Source: an uncultured Caldilineaceae bacterium
Lineage (GTDB): Bacteria; Chloroflexota; Anaerolineae; Caldilineales; Caldilineaceae
Reading direction: 5' to 3'
Length of the DNA stretch: 64,000 bases
NCBI GenBank assembly: GCA_951812725.1
Contig: OX638330.1
Span: 2,480,001 to 2,544,000 of the forward strand
Each line of letters starts with the position of its first letter. The first letter of the stretch is position 1. The notes under the pieces are model-generated. The model made no database searches. It saw only the letters and a program-made list of their open reading frames with translations, and was not told where the DNA came from. A program made the translations under genes and the position numbers. Positions 1 to 9,154 of the stretch are shown one piece after another.

Positions 1-424
1 TCATGCCGCTACGCATCTTGCCGTTGGCATAGCTGTAATGCTGGGTACCGTCGAAGAGACGGCTCGTTGCGCCATGCAAGCGCAGGCCTTCGGTGCCGGC
101 GGTTGAAGCTAGCAGGAATGGCGAGTGGTCCATCTTCCAGCCGCGTCCGAACATCGTGTTCAGATAGGGAATCAATTTGGCGTGGGCTAACAGTTCGCGA
201 AACGGCTGGCACCAGGGTTGGTCCCAAGTCAACATGCCTTCGAAGTAGTCACGCGGGAGTTCACCGGCCATGTCACCGTCGGCGTGCGAGTTTGGATCGG
301 GGATCGCCTTGTCCCAGTTGGCGTCAAAGGCACGGTTGAGTTCAAGCAGTTCTTCAGGGGAAAGGAAGTTCTCCACTTTGAGAAAACCCTGAAGGTCGTA
401 CATGAATTTTTCGCGTTCGTTCAT
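1..424 (-). CDS. PhyH-family Fe(II)/2-oxoglutarate dioxygenase, N-terminal part
   Basis: The gene starts at the ATG at 424-422 and runs off the left edge after about 141 codons. A GGAG lies 8 bases upstream of this ATG. The frame stays open further upstream to about 562, with another ATG at 499, but the residues from 424 (MNEREKFMYDLQGFLKV) match the usual opening of phytanoyl-CoA dioxygenase-like proteins. These are double-stranded beta-helix oxygenases using Fe(II) and 2-oxoglutarate. The first iron-ligand motif appears to be LRLHGATSRL, with H117-G-A instead of the usual H-x-D, so the carboxylate ligand is apparently missing. The distal His and the 2-oxoglutarate Arg lie outside the window. 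It is the first of seven PhyH-type genes here. Substrate unknown. Confidence 0.75.
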   Translation of the reverse strand, partial: MNEREKFMYDLQGFLKVENFLSPEELLELNRAFDANWDKAIPDPNSHADGDMAGELPRDYFEGMLTWDQPWCQPFRELLAHAKLIPYLNTMFGRGWKMDHSPFLLASTAGTEGLRLHGATSRLFDGTQHYSYANGKMRSGM

Positions 425-737
425 CACAAGCGCTCCAAGGGATACTTGCTCGCGGTCATCCCACCATGCCTGTGTGCGCTGCATCTTCCACCAGGCCATG
501 GTTGGAAATGGCAAGAGGTTTTCGCGCCTCGCTGGCAGTTTGACCCATGAACGAAGCGCCGCTTACTGCAATCCGCGAGCTACCTGGGGGTCGGAATTCT
601 GGTTGAGGGCTTGGCCGAGATTGCCGCTCTCAGAACTCACGCTCTACATATCTGGACTGCTCGCGTCGGAATAATTCAGTTCTCCATATGGCTTGTTACG
701 GGCATGTCAGGATGCCTGGGTTTGATTGATGCCTTAC
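425..737. other. Intergenic, no gene recognised
   Basis: About 310 bases lie between the start of the leftmost PhyH gene and the end of the SIMPL gene. I see no convincing gene, hairpin or repeat. Open frames here look like shadows of the PhyH leader. Confidence 0.5.
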
Positions 738-1496
738 TCACTTATCGAGGGCATAGGTAACTTTGACCATTATGCCAACTTCCACGTCTGACGGCGTATT
801 TGCCAGCGAACTTGAACCCCCCATGAAAATGTAGCCGCCAGGCGTTGTCTGGCCTACATGGGCTATACAGCCACCTGCGGGTCGGACAGCACCCACCGGG
901 GAGACATCTTCGGAGACTGAAATGACACGGCCGAGGGTCATTTCCAGAAGGCCCGCCATTCGGGTTGCGCGTTGTCGGGCGTCGTCGAGAGCGGCACGCA
1001 TTGCCTCTTGTTCCAAAGACGGGCAGTCTTCAATACGAAATACGATGTTCGCTCCCTGAATGTTTGGCCCACGTCGGTTCTTCATTTCGGCCAAGAGTTC
1101 CTGCAGCAGGTTTCGCAATTGGTCCAATTCATCATAGGAAAAGGCTACTTCGCCGGCGAAACTGGAAGGGCCGTAGGCAAAGTTGCGACTGAGAAAATTG
1201 ATTCTGATGGTGTCAACATCGACACCTTCTTCAACAAGGTATTCTCGCACAAACTCCAGGTCGGCAGGTTCAACAAAAGACATTTCCGGTCCGCCCGGGC
1301 CGTAGGTGGGCTCCTCGCCAACATAAAGGTCAACATGCACGCTGTCGGGAACAGCAGATGCAGTTCCATAGCCCAGCACGGTAACGCTCGGCGTAAGATC
1401 AGATGTTGCTTGTTGGGTCGGCTCCGCGCCGTAGATTGTGGTTGGCGCCAGCAGAAGCGTCGCCAAAAAGAGGAGGGAAAGCAAGGTGCTCTTCAT
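738..1496 (-). CDS. Secreted SIMPL-domain protein (DUF541)
   Basis: A 252-residue protein with an N-terminal signal peptide (basic MKS, hydrophobic stretch to about residue 22, cleavage near YGA-EP). The remainder resembles the SIMPL/DUF541 family: it opens with a strand containing VTVLGYGTASAVPD, the typical start of that domain, and ends with VKVTYALDK. SIMPL proteins are exported or envelope-associated oligomers with no established enzyme activity. The start at 1496 is supported by an AAGGA 7 bases upstream. The gene stands alone, and its 3' end faces the PhyH gene on the same strand across about 310 bases. Family assignment is by pattern, and its role here is unknown. Confidence 0.75.
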   Translation of the reverse strand: MKSTLLSLLFLATLLLAPTTIYGAEPTQQATSDLTPSVTVLGYGTASAVPDSVHVDLYVGEEPTYGPGGPEMSFVEPADLEFVREYLVEEGVDVDTIRINFLSRNFAYGPSSFAGEVAFSYDELDQLRNLLQELLAEMKNRRGPNIQGANIVFRIEDCPSLEQEAMRAALDDARQRATRMAGLLEMTLGRVISVSEDVSPVGAVRPAGGCIAHVGQTTPGGYIFMGGSSSLANTPSDVEVGIMVKVTYALDK

Positions 1497-1793
1497 TGAG
1501 TAATCCTTTCGTAGTCTATCCCAATTGAACGAGGAGAATTATTTTCTTGTAGCTCGCAGCGTCAGAATGATTCTGGAAGTGCGGAAGGTTACAGCGTGTC
1601 AATGTAAATGTAGGCTATTCAGACGATATTTGCAAGTCGCATTTGAGGGTCAAGGGGCCCAAAAACAGGCAATATTTTACTTGTCTTGGTGTTTTGGCGA
1701 ATTTAGCGACAGGCATGCCTAAATGACGTTGGAATGATGGCGACGTAGGTCAGTGACGAAGACGGCATGGGGAGGCTGACATCTGGAAACGAC

Positions 1794-1822
1794 TTGACAG
1801 AGGAATTCAACGAAACTATTAT
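1794..1822 (+). promoter_or_regulatory. Sigma-70-type promoter of the first sugar-importer operon
   Basis: TTGACA at 1794-1799 is separated by 17 bases from TATTAT at 1817-1822. This is a full consensus -35 and a 5-of-6 -10 about 130 bases before the binding-protein start. Nothing else in 1497-1950 looks like a gene. The leader of about 120 bases shows no riboswitch I recognise. Confidence 0.6.
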
Positions 1823-1950
1823 TAAATGGTGCTTTTGCCTGTCCTCCAGTCTTAGCCCTTCGAATTTCGTCTCTTCAGCAGATCCGAAACTTTTTCTGTC
1901 CGTAGTCTTGCCCGAATCCTCTTCGTTTGAAAACCAAGGAGATTGCGATC

Positions 1951-3288
1951 ATGACCGACCGAAAGTTAACTCGCCGCCAGTTACTGCGTGTTTCAGCTGC
2001 AAGCGCGGCCGGCGCACTAGCGGTAGCTTGTGTGCCCGCAGGCTCGCCAGGCGCTACCGATTCGATGTCCGAAGGGGTGGCTCCGGACGAGGCACCGACG
2101 GAAGTTCAGTTCGTCAATATCTGGACCGCCAATGACACGCCCTTCATCATCGCACTGTTGGAGGAATGGGACGAAACGAATCCGCAGTACGACCTGACCT
2201 TGATCCAGACAACAAACAGGGAAGCCACGCAGAAGCTGCAGACACTGGCCTCGGCTGGCACGCCTCCGGACTGCGGGTACTGGTCCCCCAATGCGTTTAT
2301 CGCCCTGGCACCGGCGGGCGCGTTTTTGGCCCTCGACAGCTACATTGAACGGGACGCAGACACCGTTCAGATTGATGACTTTCCCGATCTGTCGATCAAT
2401 GGCGCGTCGGTTGACGGCGTAATGTACGGGATTCCGTGGTCAATCAATATTCAGGCGTTTGTCTCGGTACCAGGACTTTATGACGAGGCGGGCGTGCCCC
2501 ATCCCGATTGGGATTCGTGGACGTGGCAGGACTTTGGGGAAACCGCGCCGCTGATCGCGATTGGCGAATTCGCTGACAAGAAGATTGCACTGGCCAATCA
2601 ACAGCGTTACTTCGTCTTTATGTGGGCCTGGGGCGGCGATGTCCTGGACGAGAGCAACGACCAGCAGCCGATACTCGACTCGGACACCAACCTTGAGGCG
2701 CTCACTTTCCTCAAGAGTCTCTACGAGGCCGATGTGGTGCTAACAGGGGAGTACGGCGAGGCGTTTGGCGGACTGCGTCCGATGTTGGCGTCTGGCCGCA
2801 TAGCCCATGCCATTCACGGCATCGGAACCTGGAACTTCATGATGCGGGAAGCGGTGGTAGATTGGGACTTTTGGCACGTTCCCGCAGGGCCGGCCGGGCG
2901 CGCGGCGGAGGTAATTCCGATTTCCTTCCAAGTCGTGGCCGGGAGCGAAAACCCTGACGGAGGCTGGGAACTTGTCAAGTGGCTTACTGATCCTTCCTAT
3001 GCTGGCGGAGTTTTCGCGGACAACCTGCAGTCACCGGCCCGATTCAGTCTTCGCGAGAACTTTATCGAAGCGGCACTTGTGCTGGCGCCGCACGCCACAA
3101 TTCTGCCCTCACTGATCGACTACGGCCATGTCCGCCCCGGCCTGCGGCTGCCCTTTGGCGGTGAGATCAGCAGTGCGGTCGGCTCAGAGCTGTTCGAGCC
3201 GGCTATCGCCAACAGCGATCGCACGATTGAGGAGGCGATCGAGATCACGCAACAGAAACTGGAAGAGATATTTGACGAGAGGGCGTAG
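1951..3288 (+). CDS. Sugar ABC transporter substrate-binding lipoprotein (family 1)
   Basis: This is the extracellular solute-binding protein of a carbohydrate importer. I start it at 1951 because AAGGAG (1936-1941) sits 9 bases upstream; an in-frame ATG at 1927 is less likely. The N-terminus has a Tat-like TRRQLLR followed by a hydrophobic run and a lipobox LAVAC, so it is probably exported folded and lipid-anchored outside the membrane. The body of about 420 residues has the family-1 (MalE/UgpB-like) character, including the NPQYDLTLIQ and SAGTPPDCGYW regions and many aromatic residues for sugar stacking. Its permeases follow after a sulfatase and an R1 transposon (5344, 6271). No ATPase is encoded nearby, so a shared MsmX/UgpC-type ATPase is presumably used. 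Confidence 0.88.
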   Translation: MTDRKLTRRQLLRVSAASAAGALAVACVPAGSPGATDSMSEGVAPDEAPTEVQFVNIWTANDTPFIIALLEEWDETNPQYDLTLIQTTNREATQKLQTLASAGTPPDCGYWSPNAFIALAPAGAFLALDSYIERDADTVQIDDFPDLSINGASVDGVMYGIPWSINIQAFVSVPGLYDEAGVPHPDWDSWTWQDFGETAPLIAIGEFADKKIALANQQRYFVFMWAWGGDVLDESNDQQPILDSDTNLEALTFLKSLYEADVVLTGEYGEAFGGLRPMLASGRIAHAIHGIGTWNFMMREAVVDWDFWHVPAGPAGRAAEVIPISFQVVAGSENPDGGWELVKWLTDPSYAGGVFADNLQSPARFSLRENFIEAALVLAPHATILPSLIDYGHVRPGLRLPFGGEISSAVGSELFEPAIANSDRTIEEAIEITQQKLEEIFDERA

Positions 3289-3355
3289 GCAGATTCTTGG
3301 CCCGTAGCTAAGCGTAACGCATGTTTTTGCGTGGGGACGGAGGGATCACAGCCTA

Positions 3356-4894
3356 TTGAACATTGTCCTCTTTGTTGTGGATCAGCTCTCCGCCAAATGG
3401 CTGGAGGAAGGCTCCGCTTTGGCCTGCCCGACGCCCAGTCTTGACCGGTTGCGTCGGGCAGGAACCACTTTTACGAACGCATACACCAGCAATCCGGTCT
3501 GCTGCGCTGCCCGGGCTACTTTGGCGACCGGGTTGACGAGCCGCGGGCACGGCGTATTGCAGAACGGCTACCGCCTGAACCCGGAGCTGCCAACGTTGAT
3601 GGGGGCATTACAGACGGCGGGCTGGCAGACGGGTGGATTTGGCAAACTGCACTTCGAGCCTCATTACCGCGGGTTCGACGTTGACTTCCACAAATACGGA
3701 TTCGACGTTGTACATAATACAGAGGACCCGCGCGGCGGGGCATGGCTTGACTGGATCGAGCAGAACCATCCAGAAGAGTACGATGCTGCCCTGGCTACTG
3801 TCTGGCCTACGTCTATACCGGCTTTTTCCTCCTATGGTACAAATAGGACGGATCTTGCCAGCCGAATTAGAGTAATCCGAGAGAAATTTCGATGGGGAAC
3901 GGATGACTATCCAAATGGCACTGCACAATACTACGTGCTGCCCTTTGCGGAGGAGTTGTCACAAACCGCTTGGATTAGTGATCACGCGCTAGACTTTCTC
4001 GCCTGTGCTGACCCCGAACGCCCCTTCTTTGCCCACATCAGTTATGTCCAGCCGCACGCGCCGTCCTGTCCGCCCGCTGAGTACATGGAGCGAATAGACC
4101 GGTCCCATATACCGGAACCAGTGCCGCCCGAATGGGAAGACGACCCCTTGGCACCCCATTGCTTTGCACAGGGCGGTTTCCGGGGCGATGCGGCGGCCTG
4201 GCACGACCGTCGTCATTACTATTTGGCAGATGTTGCCCATTTGGACCATCAACTTGGACTGGTGCTCGACGCACTCGAAGAGTCGGGCCGGTGGGAGGAG
4301 ACCGTTCTCATTTTTCTGTCCGACCACGGAGATCTGCTCTACGATCATGGATTCTTTGGCAAGGGCGAGAGGCACTATGACGCTTGTGTGCGCATTCCTC
4401 TAGTTGTGGCCGGTGCAGGGTTGCGGCAGGGGCTCAAGTGCGATGCCCTAGTTCAGCTTGAGGATATCGTGCCAACAGTCTTGGAACTCGCGGGCTTGCC
4501 GCAGCCGCAGCTCCCTATAAGCGGCACCCACTCTTTGGAGGGGACCCAATCGGCACTTCCCGGTGCTTCGCTACTGCCGTGGTGCCGCGGTGAACAGCCT
4601 TCCGACTGGCGCGATGCCGTCTACATCGAGAGCTACAACAACACGAATAGCAGGACACCGCAGAACTGGGCCCGCACGATCCGGACCCATGCGTGGCGCT
4701 ATACGCTCTACCCAGGCGGTGCTGGCGAGCAGCTATTCCATATTTCGGACGATGCCGACGAGACTCGAAACCTGGCCGGAGACGCCAGCAAGGCCAAGAT
4801 TCGAGGCGTCATGCGCGACCGTCTCCTAGAAGCGGTTATTCTGCAGGACTACCCGCATCCGCCGCGAGATCTGTTCGCTCTAGGGGTCCACTGA
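3356..4894 (+). CDS. Type I sulfatase (arylsulfatase family)
   Basis: A 512-residue alkaline-phosphatase-superfamily sulfatase that would hydrolyse sulfate esters, probably on a glycan. It starts at a TTG with GGAGGG 11 bases upstream; no in-frame ATG fits. The formylglycine site is C49-C-A-A-R53 in NPVCCAARATLATG. It fits C-x-A/P-x-R but has Ala in place of the common Pro-Ser, and C50 follows the candidate catalytic Cys. The metal-site motif SDHGDLLYDHG lies near residue 325, and D9 is a likely calcium ligand. No signal peptide is visible, so it may act in the cytoplasm on imported oligosaccharides. It lies between the binding protein and the permeases of one importer. Confidence 0.9.
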   Translation: MNIVLFVVDQLSAKWLEEGSALACPTPSLDRLRRAGTTFTNAYTSNPVCCAARATLATGLTSRGHGVLQNGYRLNPELPTLMGALQTAGWQTGGFGKLHFEPHYRGFDVDFHKYGFDVVHNTEDPRGGAWLDWIEQNHPEEYDAALATVWPTSIPAFSSYGTNRTDLASRIRVIREKFRWGTDDYPNGTAQYYVLPFAEELSQTAWISDHALDFLACADPERPFFAHISYVQPHAPSCPPAEYMERIDRSHIPEPVPPEWEDDPLAPHCFAQGGFRGDAAAWHDRRHYYLADVAHLDHQLGLVLDALEESGRWEETVLIFLSDHGDLLYDHGFFGKGERHYDACVRIPLVVAGAGLRQGLKCDALVQLEDIVPTVLELAGLPQPQLPISGTHSLEGTQSALPGASLLPWCRGEQPSDWRDAVYIESYNNTNSRTPQNWARTIRTHAWRYTLYPGGAGEQLFHISDDADETRNLAGDASKAKIRGVMRDRLLEAVILQDYPHPPRDLFALGVH

Positions 4895-4964
4895 TGGACA
4901 GAGCATGTACCAGGGAAAACTCGCAATTTTGCCTCTTATCTGGTGCTTTTTTCTAAATTCCAGG

Positions 4965-5248
4965 GTAACTACTAAGCCACAGTACTTGACCAGCCAGTCA
5001 TCCTTGGAACATTCAGGCTCTTGGTGACGCAACTGGTGTACAGCCGCAGCCATGCTCGCCAGCCGACACGTTGCGAAGAAGGCACACGGTCGGTGAGGGA
5101 TGGTTTTGGAGGGGGGCGTTGCGGGGGCGCAGCCCCTGCACAAGGGAGGGCCGAAGGCCCGACCGCCAAAAAATACAAAAGAGAGGGGAGAAAAACACCT
5201 TTGCTCCCCTCGTTCAGATTTGCGAATCAGTTGCGGCTGAGTAGTTAC
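4965..5248 (+). mobile_element. R1 non-autonomous transposon (MITE), copy A, complete
   Basis: The 284-bp element begins GTAACTACTAAGCCACAGTA, and its right end, reverse-complemented, reads GTAACTACTCAGCCGCAACT, giving imperfect terminal inverted repeats of about 20 bp. The flanks are ATTCCAGG (4957-4964) and CTTCCAGG (5249-5256), a 7-of-8 match, consistent with an 8-bp target duplication. Internally it has two hairpins, around GGGGGCGCAGCCCC and GGGCCGAAGGCCC. It has no coding capacity. It lies inside the importer operon, between the sulfatase and the first permease, where it may affect transcript continuity. Confidence 0.85.
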
Positions 5249-5343
5249 CTTCCAGGAAGTAGGGAAAGCGGGATCGATTTCTATGCGTCACGCCAGCGGA
5301 AAGTCCTAGAGTCGTTTGGGACCTTCATCTGAATGGAAGCGCG

Positions 5344-6243
5344 ATGGTCTCTTTCTTTAAGACAAATCAACAACGTGAAGCGTTGTACGGCTGGTTATTT
5401 GCGCTGCCCGCTATTATTGGCCTCGTCGTTTTTGACGTCGGACCGATGGCGGCTTCGGTGTTGATTTCATTTACCGAGTGGAACGGCGTTACGCCCCCGC
5501 AATGGGTTGGTTTGGCCAACTATGAGGAGATACTATTTCGCGACGAGTTGTTCATGCTTTCCATGCGGATCACAACGATTTTCGCCTTTGTTTCGATTCC
5601 TCTGAATCTAGTCACGGGATTCCTGCTCGCATTGCTGCTCAATCAGAAGATTCGCGGGCAGTCTTTGATGCGTACGCTCTACTACCTTCCTTCGATTGTG
5701 CCGCTGGTTGCGGTAGCGGCTCTGTGGCGCTGGATCTTCCTAAAGCGTTTTGGTCTGCTGGACATCGGGTTGGCGATGATGGGAATTCAGGCCCCAGACT
5801 GGCTGGGTGATCCCAATTGGGTATTGCCCGCATTTATTGTAATGGGTTTGTGGGGCGTAGGGGGAGGGATGCTAATCAATCTTGCTGGGCTGCAGGCCAT
5901 CCCTACGGATCTGTACGACGCAGCATCTATTGACGGCGCCAACGCCTTTCAGCGTCTGCTTAACGTGACGATTCCGATGATGACGCCCTTGATTCTGTTC
6001 AACCTTGTCATGGGTATCATTGGCGGCCTCCAAGTGTTTGTAGTCGCATTTGTAATGACCGGCGGGGGACCAAGCAATGCTTCGCTGTTTTACATGCTGC
6101 ATCTCTATCGCAATGCGTTCGAGTACTTCCGGCTTGGCTACGGATCATCTCTGGCGCTGGTTCTTTTCCTCTATATCATTGTCTTGTCGGCGCTAGTGTT
6201 CCGGTCGTCAACAGCCTGGGTCTACTATGAAGGTAACCGTTAA
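5344..6243 (+). CDS. Sugar ABC transporter permease, MalF/UgpA type
   Basis: A 299-residue inner-membrane permease with about six membrane segments. It contains the ATPase-docking EAA loop in the form YDAASIDGAN followed by FQRLLNVTIPMM around residues 195-220, as in CUT1-family permeases. The opening segment (WLFALPAIIGLVVFDVGP) is typical of the MalF/UgpA side. Start at 5344 with GGAAG upstream. It is followed 27 bases later by its partner permease and should work with the binding protein at 1951. An R1 transposon separates it from the upstream genes, so it may depend partly on a promoter of its own. Confidence 0.9.
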   Translation: MVSFFKTNQQREALYGWLFALPAIIGLVVFDVGPMAASVLISFTEWNGVTPPQWVGLANYEEILFRDELFMLSMRITTIFAFVSIPLNLVTGFLLALLLNQKIRGQSLMRTLYYLPSIVPLVAVAALWRWIFLKRFGLLDIGLAMMGIQAPDWLGDPNWVLPAFIVMGLWGVGGGMLINLAGLQAIPTDLYDAASIDGANAFQRLLNVTIPMMTPLILFNLVMGIIGGLQVFVVAFVMTGGGPSNASLFYMLHLYRNAFEYFRLGYGSSLALVLFLYIIVLSALVFRSSTAWVYYEGNR

Positions 6244-6270
6244 GCCCGATGGTCATTTGAGGTAGTCGGT

Positions 6271-7170
6271 ATGGCGCGAACGATTCCGTACGCAGTCAAA
6301 GGACCTGTAGCGTCCATATGGGGCGTGCTCTCCAATCCATACAGGTTGAAGAGTCTATTAGGCAGAGTCGTCCTATATTTGGTTCTGATCGCGGGCGCGG
6401 TCCTGGTGACGATTCCCTTTATCTGGCTGATTTCGAGCTCCCTCAAGCCGCAGGCCCAGTTGGTTGCTTTTCCACCGATCTGGATCCCGAATCCAATCCT
6501 GTGGGAGAACTATCCCAAGGCGTTGACGGCCCTGCCCTTTGCACGATTCATCGCCAATACATTAATAATCGCGACAGGTGCAACCCTCGGCACTTTGGTC
6601 AGCAGCAGTATGGGAGCCTTTGCCTTTGCACGGCTGCGCTGGCGCTTCCGTGACGTCGTCTTCTTTGCATTGTTGCTTACGATCATGTTGCCGGGGCAGA
6701 TAACGATGATTCCGCGGTTTGTGCTCTTCGCCAAGTTGGATTGGGTCAACACGTATTTGCCCCTAATCGTGCCAGCATGGTTCGCAAACCCGTTCTTCGT
6801 TTTCCTGATGCGGCAGTTCTTTATGGGACTACCGACAGAGTTGGACGACGCAGCCCGTATTGACGGCGCAAGCGTTTTTGGAATCTACTGGCGAATAATG
6901 CTACCGCTGAGTAAGCCGGTGCTGGCAACGGTGGCACTGTTTTCGGTCCAGCATCATTGGAATGCCTTCATCGGCCCTCTTATCTATCTGCACGATCTGG
7001 ACAAGTTCACGGCAGCGATAGGTTTGAGATACTTTGTTACAGATACACAGGTCCATTATAGTCTTCAGATGGCAGCGTCGGCGGCCTTTTCGATTCCGAT
7101 TATCGTGCTGTTCTTTGTCGGGCAGCGATATTTCATCCAGGGCATCGTGTTCACGGGAGTGAAGGGGTAA
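6271..7170 (+). CDS. Sugar ABC transporter permease, MalG/UgpE type
   Basis: A 299-residue partner permease of the CUT1 class. The first membrane segment is near residues 30-55 (VLVTIPFIWLISSSLKP), and the EAA loop is DDAARIDGASVFGIYWRIML around residues 190-210. The C-terminus FIQGIVFTGVKG is the usual end of MalG-type permeases. It is the last transport gene of the first set, and the next gene encodes a PhyH dioxygenase. The decayed permease end at 28863-29075 shows the same C-terminal pattern, so that remnant belongs to this protein type. Confidence 0.9.
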   Translation: MARTIPYAVKGPVASIWGVLSNPYRLKSLLGRVVLYLVLIAGAVLVTIPFIWLISSSLKPQAQLVAFPPIWIPNPILWENYPKALTALPFARFIANTLIIATGATLGTLVSSSMGAFAFARLRWRFRDVVFFALLLTIMLPGQITMIPRFVLFAKLDWVNTYLPLIVPAWFANPFFVFLMRQFFMGLPTELDDAARIDGASVFGIYWRIMLPLSKPVLATVALFSVQHHWNAFIGPLIYLHDLDKFTAAIGLRYFVTDTQVHYSLQMAASAAFSIPIIVLFFVGQRYFIQGIVFTGVKG

Positions 7171-7232
7171 AAGAGAGAAAGTTGCTCGGCGAGGGCGGAA
7201 TAACCCGGACTAACAAATTGCGGAGAGAAAAC

Positions 7233-8087
7233 ATGAAATCCCTGAATAAAGAACCAGTTCCGATGACCGAGGAACAGAAGTTTTTCTTTGATCTGCGCGG
7301 CTGGATCCTGCTGCCCGGTGTGCTGGCGGATGATGAAATCGAGGCGATGAGAGCGGAGGCATACAGTGTAGCTGAGGCCGGGGAATATCAGTTTATAAAC
7401 CGGCACCAATCTTTTCAAGGGACACTTCAGACGTTGTTGGACCACCCGGCTATCGCCGGCATTCTGTCGGAGATTCTGGCTGAGGAGCCTTTTTTGTCCG
7501 ATGACTATTACGCTTTCCGTTGCGAGAACTCTTTTATCACTGTTCGCCCTCCCGGGTGGAGCAAGCAGGAGCGACGGGATGGCGGAATGCCGCACGTTGT
7601 ACGCCCTCCGCAGCAGGCCAATGCCATGCGCTATCAGGCGGCCGGGGGAAAGATTTTTGCCGGACTAACGCGCGTGGTATGGGAACTCGAAGAAGTCAAG
7701 TCCGGGCAGGGCGGCACGTCTTTCCTCAGTGGATCGCACAAGGCGCATTTCAGCTACGGTGGGCCTGACCGCTACCGACCAAACGTAAGCGATTCGTCCT
7801 GGGAGAACAGTATCCGGGATATGATGGAGGACTACTGCTGCCCGGCAGGGTCGGCAGTCATTTTCACTGAGAGTCTGGTCCATGCAGCCAACGACTGGAC
7901 GAACCCGGATAATCCCCGCTGCGCAGTATTCAACTGCTACAATTCACTGTGGGCGCAGTGGCACCGGCTCAATCTCGACCACGATGTCATTCAGGCCATG
8001 CCGGCGAAACGCCGTTCGCTGTTTCGCGGTGTGTGGCAGATCGGCGGGGAAAACTACGCGTATTCGCAAGACAACCGCAGCTTGTAA
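7233..8087 (+). CDS. PhyH-family dioxygenase with a non-canonical iron site
   Basis: A 284-residue phytanoyl-CoA dioxygenase-like protein. The ATG at 7233 has GGAGAG 6 bases upstream; an in-frame TTG at 7182 is less likely. The VVWELEEVKSGQGGTSFLSG stretch (147-166) is the central strand pair of the fold, and the distal His is H217 (TESLVHAAND). The proximal motif is GGMPHVVRPP, with H121-V-V where most relatives have H-x-D, so the acidic ligand appears to be missing. It directly follows the importer permeases and precedes a beta-propeller glycosidase, which suggests a carbohydrate-derived or small polar substrate. This is context, not evidence of activity. Confidence 0.82.
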   Translation: MKSLNKEPVPMTEEQKFFFDLRGWILLPGVLADDEIEAMRAEAYSVAEAGEYQFINRHQSFQGTLQTLLDHPAIAGILSEILAEEPFLSDDYYAFRCENSFITVRPPGWSKQERRDGGMPHVVRPPQQANAMRYQAAGGKIFAGLTRVVWELEEVKSGQGGTSFLSGSHKAHFSYGGPDRYRPNVSDSSWENSIRDMMEDYCCPAGSAVIFTESLVHAANDWTNPDNPRCAVFNCYNSLWAQWHRLNLDHDVIQAMPAKRRSLFRGVWQIGGENYAYSQDNRSL

Positions 8088-8194
8088 ACTGGGACAGCTC
8101 TTGGTTTTGAAGCTCGCAGAGCCTTGCCCCACGGGCTGGACTTTGTGTTGCTCGTCTTCTCCAATCTTCCTGCATTGGAGACGCATCGAAAGGG

Positions 8195-9130
8195 TTGCGC
8201 TTCTTGGATGCCATTCCACTTGAACTGAGGACGCCAAACTACCGCGCTACCGAACTGACGGGAATCGGCTACGACCCTACGCTTGACCGGCAGGATCCGA
8301 GCAACGTTATCAAGGTGGCAGATTCTTACTATGTCTGGTATACGCAAAGGCCGGCTGGAGTCGAACCATATGCGTCTACGATTTACTACGCCACTTCCAT
8401 GGACGGAATCAGTTGGGTTGATCGAGGCCAGGCGCTGGACAGAGGTCCAACCAGCGCGTGGGACAGCTTCGGTGTGATCACTCCCTATGTGGCTGTAGCG
8501 GGAGGACGGTACTACCTCTACTATACTGCTACATCCGATATAGAGCCCTTTGGCACGAATAGCACGCTACGGCATATCGGCGTAGCTGCCGCCGACAGTC
8601 CAGAAGGTCCCTGGCAGAGGCTTGCCCATCACCCAATTCTCAGCCCCAGCCCCGAAGCCACATCCTACGACTCGCTGCTCGTCGACGACACGCACGTGAT
8701 CGTTAGGGGCGGCAGGTACTGGCTCTATTTCAAGGGGCGGAGCCCAGAACTGAAACCGAACGAGACGAAGTGGGGATTGGCAATTGCCGACGATCCTGCT
8801 GGTCCATTTTGCAAATATGAGGGAAATCCGGTACTGGGCAGCGGTCACACGGTTTGCGTCTGGCCGCACCGTGAAGGGGTGGCGGCTCTTGTGGACAACG
8901 CCGGGCCGGAGCGATTTACGATCCAATATGCCGCTGATGGGATCCACTTTCGACGTGCGGCCTCTTTGGCGGTCGTCCACACTGGATGTGGCCCCTACGA
9001 TCCTGATGCATTCGCCGACGCAAGCTACGGTCGCGGAATTAGTTGGGGTGTGGCGCAAGAGCGTCATGACGACCGTCTGTATATCGTTCGTTTCGACTGT
9101 GAACTTCGGGCACCGCCCGAGGCATCTTAG
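8195..9130 (+). CDS. GH43/GH117-like five-bladed beta-propeller glycoside hydrolase
   Basis: A 311-residue protein with the repeating aromatic strands of a five-bladed propeller: DSYYVWYTQ, GRYYLYYTA and GRYWLYFKG, each followed by a turn. The early acid motif QDPSNVIK (about residue 34) resembles the region of the catalytic base in GH43/GH117 enzymes. GH117 members release 3,6-anhydro-L-galactose from agar oligosaccharides, but GH43-like arabinosidases share the fold, so the substrate is open. No signal peptide is seen. Start is TTG 8195 or TTG 8204; the second has AAAGGG 9 bases upstream. A paralogue lies at 10517 beyond a sulfatase, forming a GH-sulfatase-GH block. Confidence 0.7.
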   Translation: MRFLDAIPLELRTPNYRATELTGIGYDPTLDRQDPSNVIKVADSYYVWYTQRPAGVEPYASTIYYATSMDGISWVDRGQALDRGPTSAWDSFGVITPYVAVAGGRYYLYYTATSDIEPFGTNSTLRHIGVAAADSPEGPWQRLAHHPILSPSPEATSYDSLLVDDTHVIVRGGRYWLYFKGRSPELKPNETKWGLAIADDPAGPFCKYEGNPVLGSGHTVCVWPHREGVAALVDNAGPERFTIQYAADGIHFRRAASLAVVHTGCGPYDPDAFADASYGRGISWGVAQERHDDRLYIVRFDCELRAPPEAS

Positions 9131-9154
9131 AATTCACAACGCGGCGACAACATT

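Noticed and set aside
5013..5332. Open frames on both strands through R1 copies (for example proteins with CRGCAPATPP or QGLRPRNAPLQ)
   Set aside because: The same peptides recur at every R1 copy and end at copy-specific points; they are translations of transposon hairpin DNA without ribosome binding sites.
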